From: JARBAU01 sp040414675
Lineage (GTDB): Archaea > Thermoproteota > Nitrososphaeria > Nitrososphaerales > Nitrososphaeraceae
Length of the DNA: 64,000 nt
Direction of reading: 5' to 3'
Assembly: GCA_040414675.1 (NCBI GenBank)
Contig: JBEDUN010000016.1
Span: 1-64,000 of the forward strand
A model generated the notes under the pieces. That model was not told the origin of the DNA. It saw only the letters and a list, made by a program, of their open reading frames with translations, and ran no database searches. This document shows, piece after piece, positions 1 to 9,146 of the stretch. The translations under genes were made by a program, and so were the position numbers. Position 1 is the first letter of the stretch, and each line of letters starts with the position of its first letter.

Positions 1-1784
1 TTGAATTTCACTGCTAGTTTGTATGCATATCTTGCTAATATTTTCGGATTTAAATTTTTAGCCGCATCCTCCATAATCATGTCAAGTTTTGAAATCTCCA
101 TCAGCAACGAAGTCTCTGATTCCTCAGATAATAGTGAAAAGTTAATATTCGATATTTCCGCACGAGATTTTTCTAAGATTCTTTGGGATCTCGCATATGC
201 ATACTGCAAATACGGTCCCGTATCACCTTCAAGACTTAATGATTCAGTTATATCAAAGGTAATCATCTTGTCAAGATCCTGCTTAATGAGATTGTACCTC
301 AGTGCAGATATTGCAATGTCTTCAGCACTTGCCCGCAATAAGGAATCCTCAGAGTCACCCCGTCGTTTCTTTATCTCTTCCAATGCCTTTGTATGAAGTA
401 TGTCAAGTACATAGTCTGCGTAAACAACAACCCCTTTTCTGCCAGACATGTGTGCGAAATCCTTTTTCCCTATATCTAAACCGAGCATTTTGGCGGTGTT
501 AGAACTTAATGTCACAGGTTCATAACCTAAGTGCCTATACTCCTTTGTGTCAGTTCCCATTAACTTGAAGATCACAAAAGAAACCAGTTCCTGCAATTTA
601 GATTGTCTTGAATCAATTATAGTAACTGCTAGTTCCGCAGTATTAAATTTCGGATGATCTTCAGAATAAGATTTAGTATCTAGTGTAGTGGCCCAAAGGA
701 CAGAATCATCCCATTGCTCAGAAAATTTGTAATAATGTGAGTAGTCAGGGATTAATCCCAGCTTCCACAGAGCATATGGAATATCCTTCGCGATATAAGT
801 TGCTGTCCCGTCGCTTCTCACTACAATTTTATTTTCAGTTACATTGCTTTTAATTATCCAACAGTCCTTGTTTTTACCTTCAGTTTCTAAAACAAGGACT
901 CCCTTTTTCTTTAAAATTTCAAAAGTCTTATTCCATTGGTTTGATGCAAGTATATGAGATTCGAAATTAAGTAGATCGTAGCGAGCCTTTAATCTCCAAC
1001 AAGTCTTCAGCTGTTCAGCCAAGACTCGACGGCTAATGTTTGATGCGAACTTCGAAACATAAGATTGACCTAATTCTATCTCTTTCAAAACAAGCCTTCT
1101 TTTTTCTGCTAGATTCTTATCATTGGTATACAATTCATTAACTTTCACATAAACTTCGTCACCACAATAAATATCAAATTTCTGAGATTTTTTAGAGTCT
1201 ATAGGAAAGCCGGCGAAAAGGAATCCAACAACTAGATCAGCTACCTGAAGACCAGAATCGTCAACATAGTTTAATACTATCGGATTGTGATTGGTCATTC
1301 GTAACAATCTATATAATGTATCTCCGATTACAAGATTTCGAGCGTGCCCAATGTGTAATGCTTTATTGGGATTTACACTCGTATGTTCAATTATCACAGA
1401 TTTTCCATTCCCAATATCCGATTCGGCAAAATGAGGATTCCTCAATATCTCAGTTAATGTGGAAGATGCAACATTCGTTGTATTCAATTTAAAGTTAATG
1501 TAGCCTGCTGGATGCGGATAAGCAGCTTCAATTAGCGACGATCTTCCAGTTGACTTGGAATTATCTATATATAACTCAATTTGGCTCTCAACAAAATCCT
1601 TAGCAATCTCACTTGGCTTTCCACTAGTCTTTTTAGCAATTAGAAAAGCTACGTTAGTGGTAATATCTCCAAATTCTGTTTTAGCGGTCTGCATAACATC
1701 GTACTTCACTCCATCAATGCCCAAGGTTTCGAGATGGTTAGCAATTAATCTGCGTATTTCTTCAATCCCTGCCCTAAACGTCAT
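1..1784 (-). CDS. argS: arginyl-tRNA synthetase, 3' end outside window
   Basis: Charges tRNA-Arg with arginine in the cytoplasm (class I synthetase). About 594 codons are visible; the reading frame runs off the left edge, so the last part of the DALR anticodon-binding domain is missing. The HIGH signature is present as HIGHAR near residue 144, and the KMSKS-equivalent loop reads MSGRKG near residue 446, the form usual for archaeal ArgS. The C-terminal helices (for example ILARYAYKLAVKFN) fit the DALR domain. The ATG at 1784 overlaps the stop of the upstream phosphatase gene by 11 bp, suggesting co-transcription. No frameshift was seen in the stretches I translated. Confidence 0.95.
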   Translation of the reverse strand, partial: MTFRAGIEEIRRLIANHLETLGIDGVKYDVMQTAKTEFGDITTNVAFLIAKKTSGKPSEIAKDFVESQIELYIDNSKSTGRSSLIEAAYPHPAGYINFKLNTTNVASSTLTEILRNPHFAESDIGNGKSVIIEHTSVNPNKALHIGHARNLVIGDTLYRLLRMTNHNPIVLNYVDDSGLQVADLVVGFLFAGFPIDSKKSQKFDIYCGDEVYVKVNELYTNDKNLAEKRRLVLKEIELGQSYVSKFASNISRRVLAEQLKTCWRLKARYDLLNFESHILASNQWNKTFEILKKKGVLVLETEGKNKDCWIIKSNVTENKIVVRSDGTATYIAKDIPYALWKLGLIPDYSHYYKFSEQWDDSVLWATTLDTKSYSEDHPKFNTAELAVTIIDSRQSKLQELVSFVIFKLMGTDTKEYRHLGYEPVTLSSNTAKMLGLDIGKKDFAHMSGRKGVVVYADYVLDILHTKALEEIKKRRGDSEDSLLRASAEDIAISALRYNLIKQDLDKMITFDITESLSLEGDTGPYLQYAYARSQRILEKSRAEISNINFSLLSEESETSLLMEISKLDMIMEDAAKNLNPKILARYAYKLAVKF

Positions 1785-2490
1785 TTTTTAGTCTCAGACC
1801 CAAATGATTGTAGGTAATTAGATTTAATGCTTCAATTAGCCCTCTACCTTGCTTACCTTTTACAACATATTTTGCAACAGATTTAACATTATCTGCAGCT
1901 TGACCTAAAGCTACACTTACTTTACATTTTTCAAATAATGGAACATCTGTTTCGCTATCTCCTATTGCGACCGTTTCCTCAGGTGTACCTCCAAGGATCC
2001 GCAACGCCTCCATCAAACCGGCTACCTTATCTATGCCCTTTTCATTAATATGGTAAGCATACAAACTGTCAACTAGCTTCAAATTTAGATTGTGCATATC
2101 AAGTAATTCTTGGCCTTGTTTTATATCAAAAGTTCTTAGTAACACCACCTCGGTGCGTCTCTCAAATACAGGTTTGATTTCTACGCCCTCAAGATTGTGA
2201 CGCAATAATTCATATCCATTCTCGCATATACCTTTATCTGCTAATAGAATATGCTGACGAGGTGAAAGCATTACCACACCCCCGTTTTCACCTACAGATA
2301 ATTTTGTCGTTCCACCAAAACTTGCGATAATATATGCCTCCTCAGAGGATCTGCCTGTGACATAGATAATTTTATAACCAAGATTTTCAAGATATCTCAA
2401 GGCTGCAAGGGCAGGCAAGTGGATGATTCCTCCACCATTTTCTGTTAATGTACCATCTATATCAACTGCAAAATATTTTATTGATACCAA
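1774..2490 (-). CDS. phosphoglycolate phosphatase, archaeal HAD type
   Basis: A 238-residue HAD-superfamily hydrolase that probably dephosphorylates 2-phosphoglycolate. HAD motif I is AVDIDGTLTENGG at the N-terminus (nucleophile Asp), motif II is the Thr in YVTGRSSEE, and motif IV is IGDSETDVPLF. Length and the small C2-type cap match the archaeal TA0175/PGPase family. The start is TTG at 2490; no ATG lies nearby in frame. The 3' end overlaps argS by 11 bp. Other HAD sugar-phosphate phosphatases look similar, so the exact substrate is an inference. Confidence 0.88.
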   Translation of the reverse strand: MVSIKYFAVDIDGTLTENGGGIIHLPALAALRYLENLGYKIIYVTGRSSEEAYIIASFGGTTKLSVGENGGVVMLSPRQHILLADKGICENGYELLRHNLEGVEIKPVFERRTEVVLLRTFDIKQGQELLDMHNLNLKLVDSLYAYHINEKGIDKVAGLMEALRILGGTPEETVAIGDSETDVPLFEKCKVSVALGQAADNVKSVAKYVVKGKQGRGLIEALNLITYNHLGLRLKNDV

Positions 2491-2689
2491 ACGACATCCG
2501 TTGACTTGTCATTTGGGATATAAGTATTATTAGCAGGCCTATTCAGAATGACTTTATGGTTTGGACGTAGACTTGATTCCTAGCTATTAAGCCGTTCTTT
2601 ATCGTCAGGCGTCACGTTGGCCAACTAGACTTTGAAAAAGATCTAGTGTGCCTTGCGTGTTGATCATAACATCATAGCTCGTAGATGAA

Positions 2690-3061
2690 CTATCTAGCTG
2701 GTACTTGTATGCTATTTTCTAATCTCTTGATCACTGTTTCATTAGGAAGTTGTATTCTGGTTCGCTTCGAATTTGCTGACTTGCGTTTACCCGTCCTCAA
2801 TTTTATCTTGAAACCAAACTTTCCTTTGTTGCTCCACTTTTCAATTTCCACGATATTGCCAACTCCCACTACACGTTCTCCAGTGCTAGTTACGACTGTG
2901 AATTGTGTCATACTCCCGGGTTTGATTGAAGTAATATTTTCATAGAAATGATGCCAATCAAGAGGGTTTTTTACAACTGCCTCGACTGATACTGTGTCTC
3001 CTAGTTCTATACTGCTCGTATATGAGTCAAGAATTTCCAGGTTTCCAATTCGAGCATACAT
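2690..3061 (-). CDS. conserved hypothetical protein, 123 aa, basic C-terminus
   Basis: I do not recognise this family. The protein is soluble, probably mostly beta, with an Arg/Lys-rich segment in the last third (KLRTGKRKSANSKRTRIQ), which could bind nucleic acid. It starts with ATG at 3061, and a TATA-like element (positions about 3076-3088, reading on the minus strand) lies at the spacing expected for a near-leaderless transcript. It stands between the phosphatase and tRNA-Arg. The good promoter and coherent composition argue for a real gene. Confidence 0.6.
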   Translation of the reverse strand: MYARIGNLEILDSYTSSIELGDTVSVEAVVKNPLDWHHFYENITSIKPGSMTQFTVVTSTGERVVGVGNIVEIEKWSNKGKFGFKIKLRTGKRKSANSKRTRIQLPNETVIKRLENSIQVPAR

Positions 3062-3200
3062 ATGATTATACGGTCATTATAAATATATAACTATTGTACC
3101 AGTATCTGTGCTAATAATAAATCGTTTGAACATTAAATATATTGAATCTTCATCTTTTACTAAAATATGTGAAGAATTTCCATCTAAGGAACTCAGTTAT

Positions 3201-3210
3201 TATTTAAATA
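3201..3210 (+). promoter_or_regulatory. TATA box of tRNA-Arg
   Basis: TATTTAAATA lies about 28 nt upstream of the first base of the tRNA, the usual archaeal box A spacing. Confidence 0.65.
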
Positions 3211-3232
3211 TTGTTCTACATTACCTTATTTA

Positions 3233-3320
3233 GGGTCCGTGACCCAGTCAGGAGAGGGTGCTGAATCACTGCATTGGCCTCCGAAGCCAGCCTGCACGGG
3301 ATCGAAGCCCGTCGGACCCG
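3233..3320 (+). tRNA. tRNA-Arg(CCG) with a 13-nt non-canonical intron
   Basis: Acceptor stem GGGTCCG pairs fully with CGGACCC (3313-3319), followed by discriminator G. The D stem is ACCC/GGGT, and the T arm is ACGGG-ATCGAAG-CCCGT. The loop CTCCGAA (3279-3285) carries anticodon CCG. The gene is 88 nt, too long for a type I tRNA; removing 3264-3276 restores a perfect anticodon stem CTGGC/GCCAG and a 75-nt tRNA. The splice sites fall after position 29. They form a bulge-helix arrangement: helix GTGC (3258-3261) with GCAT (3271-3274), 3-nt bulges TG|A and TG|G, and an outer helix GAGG (3254-3257) with CCTC (3278-3281). The intron assignment is inferred from this fold. Confidence 0.88.
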
Positions 3321-3444
3321 TTCTGTTTAACTCAAAAGTTGAATTTGAACGGGCGTCTTAACTAGTTGTAACGACTTGCAAGTCCTTCAATAATACGATA
3401 AGATAAATTGAGCGTTACAAGATTAGATTTGAAAAATGCACAAC

Positions 3445-3456
3445 TTTATATATAAA
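3445..3456 (+). promoter_or_regulatory. TATA box of the S24e-S27ae operon
   Basis: TTTATATATAAA centred about 29 nt ahead of the TTG at 3479. The spacing implies transcription starts at or very near the start codon (leaderless), which supports that TTG as the true start. Confidence 0.7.
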
Positions 3457-3478
3457 AGACTATTCTTGATAACTCGAT

Positions 3479-3862
3479 TTGTCAATCGAAGTCGTCACTT
3501 TAAACGACCGTGATAATAGTCTACTGAGCAGAAGGGAAATCACTGTTGTATTTAGCAATGGAGCTGGAAAGATTAAAAGAAATGAGGCTGCTCAGTTGAT
3601 AGCAAATAAACACAATGTTGATGCTAAGAATGTTATTCCGATCTCTATGAAGGGAGAGAAAGGGAAAACTGATTTACATGGTATTTTTTACGTTTATGGT
3701 AATCCGGATCAAGCCAAATCCTTGTTACCAAGATATAGATTCTTGAGAACCCTTCCTAAAGATGAAAGAAAAAAAATAATCGACGAAGAGAAGGCTGCAA
3801 GGCTCAAAGCTAAACAAGCTGCGGCAAAGGGCAAGTCTGGTTCAGGAAAGGGGAAAAAATAG
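3479..3862 (+). CDS. rps24e: 30S ribosomal protein S24e
   Basis: Small-subunit ribosomal protein, archaeal/eukaryotic type, 127 residues. The family core is visible: an initial strand region, the KIKRNEAAQLIANKH segment, the GKTDLHGIFYVYGN motif, then a Lys/Ala-rich basic tail from about residue 95 that is longer than in many archaea. It starts at TTG 3479, placed by the TATA box 29 nt upstream. The stop codon abuts the ATG of S27ae directly (3862/3863), so the two are one operon, the common archaeal order. Confidence 0.95.
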   Translation: MSIEVVTLNDRDNSLLSRREITVVFSNGAGKIKRNEAAQLIANKHNVDAKNVIPISMKGEKGKTDLHGIFYVYGNPDQAKSLLPRYRFLRTLPKDERKKIIDEEKAARLKAKQAAAKGKSGSGKGKK

Positions 3863-4063
3863 ATGCCTAGCAAAGACAAGGCCACATCTGGTGAAGTAGC
3901 AATCTACAAATTCTATAAGATAGAGAATGATAAAGTCACCAGAGGTAGGCGCGAATGCCCGAGATGCGGCAAGGGCGTATTTATGGCAGAACACAAAAAT
4001 AGGAGTACATGTGGCAAATGCGGCTTTACCGAATTTAAGCGGGCCGATGACTCCAAGAAATAA
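3863..4063 (+). CDS. rps27ae: 30S ribosomal protein S27ae, zinc finger
   Basis: A 66-residue zinc-binding ribosomal protein. The zinc ribbon is CPRCGKG, then CGKCG about 16 residues later, matching the S27ae C-x2-C...C-x2-C pattern, within a strongly basic protein. It begins at the base after the S24e stop. In many archaea kae1/bud32 follow; here the operon instead ends in a 1.8-kb decayed region. Confidence 0.95.
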   Translation: MPSKDKATSGEVAIYKFYKIENDKVTRGRRECPRCGKGVFMAEHKNRSTCGKCGFTEFKRADDSKK

Positions 4064-4435
4064 GCATACAAGACTTTATACGTTTCACTTTTATGGCACC
4101 AATAAGCATTCATCAGTAATTATTGCCTAATAGACAGTTTTAATAAATAGAAGGATCGGCGCCTGTGGTATTACTTATATCGCACGTAGAGAATCGATTG
4201 TAACTGGTTTTTTGATAAAGCATCCCAAACTGATAGGTGGATGAATTTCTCTGAATGTATTTCGATTTGCTACTCCAGCAGACATGAAACCTATTCTATT
4301 TTTGACTCAAATTAAAACTAACTTGTTTTAACTCAAACACTTCATAGACGGGATTATATAGAATTGGACGGATGCAATTAGGGTAATTGGTATATTTGAA
4401 TTGCCAATAGTCGAGTATCGGACATTGTTCTTTTC

Positions 4436-4815
4436 TTAATTGCTAAGTGGCCAGTGTTGTCTGTCACAATCTAGTTTTTTACATGGGAAGTGATCATCGA
4501 TGCATTCTGTCTCGTCCTTGATAAGATTATTGAACATTTCCATCACGTTCTTCAATTCAGTACCAAACATTTGATGAGGCAATCTTAGCCATCTACATGC
4601 TATATTGTACCGGCGAGCACCATCTATAATAATGGGTTACTTACCCTAGCCATATCTTAATTGATTGAAGAATTGATAGCACTACGAAATTGTCCTTTCC
4701 CTCGATAGATGAATCATCAAACAGACAATCTTGTTAGACTCGTATGCTATCAATAGCTAATATCCCAAGCCACCTATTCTGACTAGGGTCTTGTCAACAA
4801 ATATCTGTCTGTAAC
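4436..4815 (-). pseudogene. decayed IS6-like transposase fragment
   Basis: Reading the minus strand from about 4815 down to the TAA at 4436-4438 gives a broken DDE transposase: VDKTLVRIGG (first Asp region), then IAYESNKIVCLMIHLSRERT, then PIIIDGARRYNIACRWLRL (second Asp region), TELKNVMEMFNNLIKDE and DDHFPCKK. Several in-frame stops interrupt it and the N-terminal third is gone. Its order of motifs matches the deleted transposase at 30578-31099 but the sequence is diverged, so it is a different and much older insertion. No terminal repeats were found. Confidence 0.65.
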
Positions 4816-5314
4816 TACAGCTGCGTGTGTTCTGGTTCTATTCATAGACTAAACTAAGAATTGCCTAGCTATACAGATCACCTTAAGTTAACAGAGCCCG
4901 TCAGGATAATGGAAAAGTTAATTGACGTGAGCTCCTCTACTCCTCTCTTTTCTTAAAGTATTCCCGACCAATTAACAGTCTATTAAAATATCAGATCGCC
5001 TATTAACAAACCAACAACTAAAGTACAGGCACGATCGCAATTATTTTTAATCTGCTGCTGGTGTGTCATTGTTATTATGCCAAGTTGCAACTTTAGCATA
5101 TGCGTGTGAATAGATAGTTAGCGATATAATGGGATACTAGTTCCTCTATGATTGTAGGACATTGAAGAGATTCACAAATAGAAAGGGTCAGGAAATAAGA
5201 CAAAGGGACTTCGTCTCAATTCTGACTAGTTCTCTAAAGCTTTAGCTACGAATTGACTTGTTCTGGCTCTGCTGATATCAATGCTGGTATTCATAAAAGT
5301 AGATAATCTGGACC

Positions 5315-5475
5315 TTTAGCAGCTCTTCATTCATGACTTGCTGTACATTCAGGGTTTCACTTGCTGGTAGTCCTGTTAACACTAACACTACAACTACCGT
5401 GCAATCTTCTTACTCAAATTCTACTGCATCCAGATGAGACAACCATACACAGACAACAAAGGGCTATACCCGTGT
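5315..5475. repeat. dispersed repeat, copy 1 (other copy near 40665-40790)
   Basis: About 150 bp resembling a segment near 40665-40790, in the same orientation. Shared blocks are TCTTCATTCATGACTTGC, then AGTCCTGTTAACACTAA and, further on, CAACAAAGGGCTA versus CAGCAAAGGGCTA. On the minus strand both read LVLTGLPA..., so they may be remains of a small gene family or of an element end. Neither copy is intact coding sequence. Confidence 0.6.
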
Positions 5476-5830
5476 GATATTAGTAACCTGTAACAAATTG
5501 TATATGAAAATACCAACAATAAGAATCAGAAAATCATCAAACTCAAGAGGACCCTTCATAGGAGATCTTATTTGGCAAAAATCGAAACGAAAAATACTTG
5601 GCTAGTTTATGATTATTATGGATAACTAGAGCATTTACTGGCAATTTAGGTAATGGGCAATACAGACGACTGTGAACTAATGAACAACAATTGACTTATC
5701 GATATCAGTATGAGTGTCTAAAGCATAAATGGCAGATCTTATGCCATATAGACAAATTCCAGCAATCTCAGTGTTTAGTTTGAACCTATCTATACGCTAA
5801 TTAATCAATCTTACTTCATAATTAGCAATT

Positions 5831-6544
5831 CTAGACATTGAGTCTAAGTCTATCCGTACTCAATCCGTGAGTTTCGTACCCTAATATTTTTTCCTTCAAT
5901 CCTGGATCTATATTAGCCGAGGCGATCTTTTCAATGGGTAATTTTGTAACATTTGAATTTAGTTGGATTTTCGTTACAGGAAGGCCCTTGTGCATCCACT
6001 CTCTAATTACCTTTTCTTCCAATCGGCTATCTCTAAATCCTGTAGAAAATTTTGTTAAAAGCTGACGAATTATATAAGCATCTTTTTTGAAGACAACCTT
6101 TTCCGGAATCATGTGAGAATGATCCATGTATGATTCCTCAAACAAAGATGGGGATATCTCATCGGAAATAATATCCATTCGAATTATTTTCTTCATCAAA
6201 TGCAGATAGTGAAGAAACTCATGCGCTAAAATTGCTTGAATTGTTCCCATAAGTGCGTAGGAAATCAAAGGGGCAGTAAGTTGGACTATTATCCTAAGCT
6301 GATCATTAAGAACCACAGGGATGGTCCTTGCGAACAAAATTCCGAATTGTCCTGATTCTACTGAAGAAGTGGAAACTATCAGTTTAGGTTCAACATAATA
6401 GAGCGGAAAATTAATTCCTGTGGCCTTTTCTATGCGCGAAACTCCTCGAGTTACAAAATGAATTCGATCGTTCATAAGTTTATAAATCTTGTTGGGCAGC
6501 AGACCCGAATCCGTCGTAATTCGTACAATTTTTAACGGATCCAA
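5831..6544 (-). CDS. HExxH-containing protein, putative metalloprotease-like
   Basis: A 237-residue protein of unknown family with a zincin-type motif HEFLH at residues 108-112 inside a hydrophobic helix (ILAHEFLHYLHL). An acidic stretch follows 20-40 residues later, where a third zinc ligand could lie. No signal peptide is seen. The start is TTG at 6544. It lies 37 nt downstream of pus10 on the same strand and is probably co-transcribed with it. Zinc binding and proteolysis are inferred from the motif alone. Confidence 0.7.
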   Translation of the reverse strand: MDPLKIVRITTDSGLLPNKIYKLMNDRIHFVTRGVSRIEKATGINFPLYYVEPKLIVSTSSVESGQFGILFARTIPVVLNDQLRIIVQLTAPLISYALMGTIQAILAHEFLHYLHLMKKIIRMDIISDEISPSLFEESYMDHSHMIPEKVVFKKDAYIIRQLLTKFSTGFRDSRLEEKVIREWMHKGLPVTKIQLNSNVTKLPIEKIASANIDPGLKEKILGYETHGLSTDRLRLNV

Positions 6545-6581
6545 TATTGGACTGTCATTAATGCAAATATGCTAAAAAATG

Positions 6582-7658
6582 TTACTGAATAATCACATCC
6601 AGAATATCAAATGATAAACAATCACATTGCGAGCTTAAAAGCATGGAAACATTTGGGTCTGCATATTCTTTGCCGCCTACGAACTGTTTAATCGGTAATC
6701 CACCATCTGCGTTTATTGTAAGATAAAACAATGACTTATCAATCTTATCTACCAAAACTGAGTATATTCTTTTTTCAATCAAAGCGAACTTGCTTTTCAA
6801 TTTAACTATTGTGCCTGTTAACGAGTCCAGTTTCTTTAGATCATTTGTTGACAATGGTTCTGTACAGCGAATCATTATCTTCGTGATTGTCCGTGTTCGT
6901 GTTCCTGATCTAGGGTAACCTGTATCAAGAATTGCAAGCGTAGCAATAATTCGGCCTTCTTCAATAATTAAGGAGTTATTTCGAAAGCTCCTCTTCCTAG
7001 GATCTAGGATCTCTACAAAGAACGGCCGACCATTGCCTAATACAAGACTATCCTTGTCTTCACTGCCGATCCAATTAAATCTGACGTCGCTTCCCATGGT
7101 AGCAGCCAGAACTTTGCGAGAAATTATATCTTCTATACTCAAGTGAAATTGGCGACTATCGTTCAATTGAATGATTTCCTGAGATTTAGGGCTTCTCTGA
7201 TATATTCCTCTCTCATTTTTTGTGTATCTTCCAGAAGCTAGTATTGATCTCGATTTAGTTGTAATATTGTAACTACTATCTTGAGATATATTGACTGTGA
7301 TTAAAATATCTGGTTTGTCGAATTTTTCACTAGCCTTAGTGAGAACACGAAATTTCTTTCTAATCGCGCTTGTTATATGCTGCTTTATACTTATCATACC
7401 TCGTATCTTCAGAATAGCCCTGATCTCATCTTCTCTTTCGATGAATTGGGCGGCTAGAGACGTGCCTATCAAGAAAGTATTATATTCATAGTCAATTTTC
7501 AACTTTGAGTGAATTTCATGTGGAATGAGATTTATTTTGTCCATCAATCCTCTGCAAATATAACAAATAGAAGAGTCGTTTGAATTTATTTTAGATAGTC
7601 CTTGCCTACTACGGCAAGCATTACATAAGTGATATAAATCTTCGAATTTATTTCTCAA
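6582..7658 (-). CDS. pus10: tRNA pseudouridine(54/55) synthase Pus10
   Basis: Makes pseudouridine 55 (and 54) in tRNA T-loops, replacing bacterial TruB in archaea. The 358-residue protein has two CxxC pairs near the N-terminus (CNAC at 12-15, CYIC near 32-35), a THUMP-like middle, and the catalytic-domain signature SEDKDSLVLGNGRPFFVEI, where the family has a GREDxDxRxLGxGRPF motif. The C-terminal half contains RTRTITKI and the terminal DILDVII. The motif is slightly divergent (SLVLG for the common RMLG). It heads a probable two-gene unit with the HExxH protein. Confidence 0.9.
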   Translation of the reverse strand: MRNKFEDLYHLCNACRSRQGLSKINSNDSSICYICRGLMDKINLIPHEIHSKLKIDYEYNTFLIGTSLAAQFIEREDEIRAILKIRGMISIKQHITSAIRKKFRVLTKASEKFDKPDILITVNISQDSSYNITTKSRSILASGRYTKNERGIYQRSPKSQEIIQLNDSRQFHLSIEDIISRKVLAATMGSDVRFNWIGSEDKDSLVLGNGRPFFVEILDPRKRSFRNNSLIIEEGRIIATLAILDTGYPRSGTRTRTITKIMIRCTEPLSTNDLKKLDSLTGTIVKLKSKFALIEKRIYSVLVDKIDKSLFYLTINADGGLPIKQFVGGKEYADPNVSMLLSSQCDCLSFDILDVIIQ

Positions 7659-7926
7659 ATCTCATAACACTTATCCTAAGATCTCAAATTAATATTCCGA
7701 ACCAAGCCTCAGTTGCAAAAGGAATCTAGACTTTTCAAAACCCGAACGGAGATTAACTAATACCATCGTGTTATATTAAGAATATATTCTAGCACGAACA
7801 AACATAAAATTCATCCAAAACTTATTGCTAAACTATGACAATATCATGAGACACAAGGACAAAACGAAAAATTCTAATGACAAGTCGTGATTTAGCCCCC
7901 TTGTCATGCTCAAAAAGTTTGACTGG

Positions 7927-8022
7927 TCAGAATTGCTTAGAACGAACGTAAATTAATATCAAACCTATTGAGAAGGCTGCTATGCCTACGATTAAAAATA
8001 TTATCGCGAAGGCAGGAACCAT
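7927..8022 (-). CDS. possible 31-aa membrane peptide
   Basis: ATG at 8022 to TGA at 7927-7929. The product is one hydrophobic helix (AIIFLIVGIAAFSIGLILIY) followed by a short basic tail RSKQF, typical of single-pass small membrane proteins. It has no neighbour on the same strand. Support is composition only. Confidence 0.35.
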   Translation of the reverse strand: MVPAFAIIFLIVGIAAFSIGLILIYVRSKQF

Positions 8023-8718
8023 AATAAGAACCTGTTTATGCCTGTTTAAAAACGTAGGCTTCGTTTCCGAGATCAATAACCACCATAATACCAAGGTCCT
8101 AAACTAGAAACCCGTAATATCAAAGCAACATGAAACATTTCAGAGAGAGATATTAGTTGACCGTATTGGCAAGATGTAAATCTATGATCAAAATTACTTA
8201 CATTACTATTATCACTCCGTTGATAAAATTTTGGCCTACCGGTCCTGGGTTAAATCTATTTTCTGATACCTGCATTACAATGTTCTCAAACATATGCCGA
8301 GAATATATATCGCAAAGATAATGTATCCAAGTCTTTTCGTTCTGAAAAGGTCAAAGTCTGTTATCTTAGAAGGGTATTTGTTTTCAGTATCTTTAATATT
8401 GAATAATTTCGTTTGATTAGTTTTGAGGTTTGTAGAATATTACCTATTCGACTTTGTGTCAAACTTTAATTCAATAGGCCGGCAATGAACTTTTCTAAAA
8501 CTATACAACCTCAACTATCATAGATGTTCGACGCTAATCAGCAACTGTCATATTTGATAGATGTGCTTTGCTAATATAGATTCAGTGCGAATATTATTCT
8601 GCACATTTTCATTTTTTGTTCGCTATTAATTCGTAAATAAGAATATGTAATAGAAATATTTATAGAACAGAGTTGTATAAGTTTTCTTCGTAGTTAAAGT
8701 AGTTGTGCGAATTTGTCA

Positions 8719-8826
8719 ATGACTGCTCCAGCACTGATTCTTGGTAGAAGAGTCGTGCTGGTAATAGTCATAATAACATCTTTTGCAATATTTGTATTTG
8801 GACTGCAATTTGGATGCGTGACATAA
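8719..8826 (+). CDS. possible 35-aa membrane peptide
   Basis: ATG at 8719 (an in-frame TTG at 8713 is an alternative) to TAA at 8824-8826. It has a short N-terminal LGRR segment followed by one hydrophobic helix (VVLVIVIITSFAIFVFGLQF). No promoter or partner is evident, so this may be chance. Confidence 0.3.
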   Translation: MTAPALILGRRVVLVIVIITSFAIFVFGLQFGCVT

Positions 8827-9146
8827 TTGATTACGTTATCACTATTACAATAATATGATGACATTCTATCTGGATGCAAATCATCAAGCTACAATTAGTC
8901 AACTTCCCGTAATCTTTGCTTTGATTTATACCTAGTATCAAATGTAACACACTACCTTGATATATATTGCGAGTAGCATTCTTAGGTTTAGACGGCAACA
9001 CCGACAGACAGTTGGTTCTAATTCAAGATTTGCGAGTTCTCGGTTTGCAGGCCCATTAGATCTCTCCCTGACAACTTTGCATGTCGCATTAGCTAACTGT
9101 GTAATGCTTAATGATTGTGATCACTTCAAATTTTATTGTAACTGGG

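Larger units (their letters stand above)
4064..5830. other. 1.8-kb non-coding, decayed stretch
   Basis: No intact gene is seen. It contains the minus-strand transposase relic at 4436-4815 and one copy of a dispersed repeat at about 5315-5475, both listed separately. The rest shows no supported feature; it is AT-rich with many stops in all frames. Confidence 0.7.
7659..9146. other. 1.5-kb intergenic stretch with two tiny ORFs
   Basis: Apart from the two small membrane ORFs listed separately (7927-8022 minus, 8719-8826 plus), I see no supported gene. Positions 8960-9130 are less AT-rich and open on both strands but match nothing I recognise. Confidence 0.6.
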
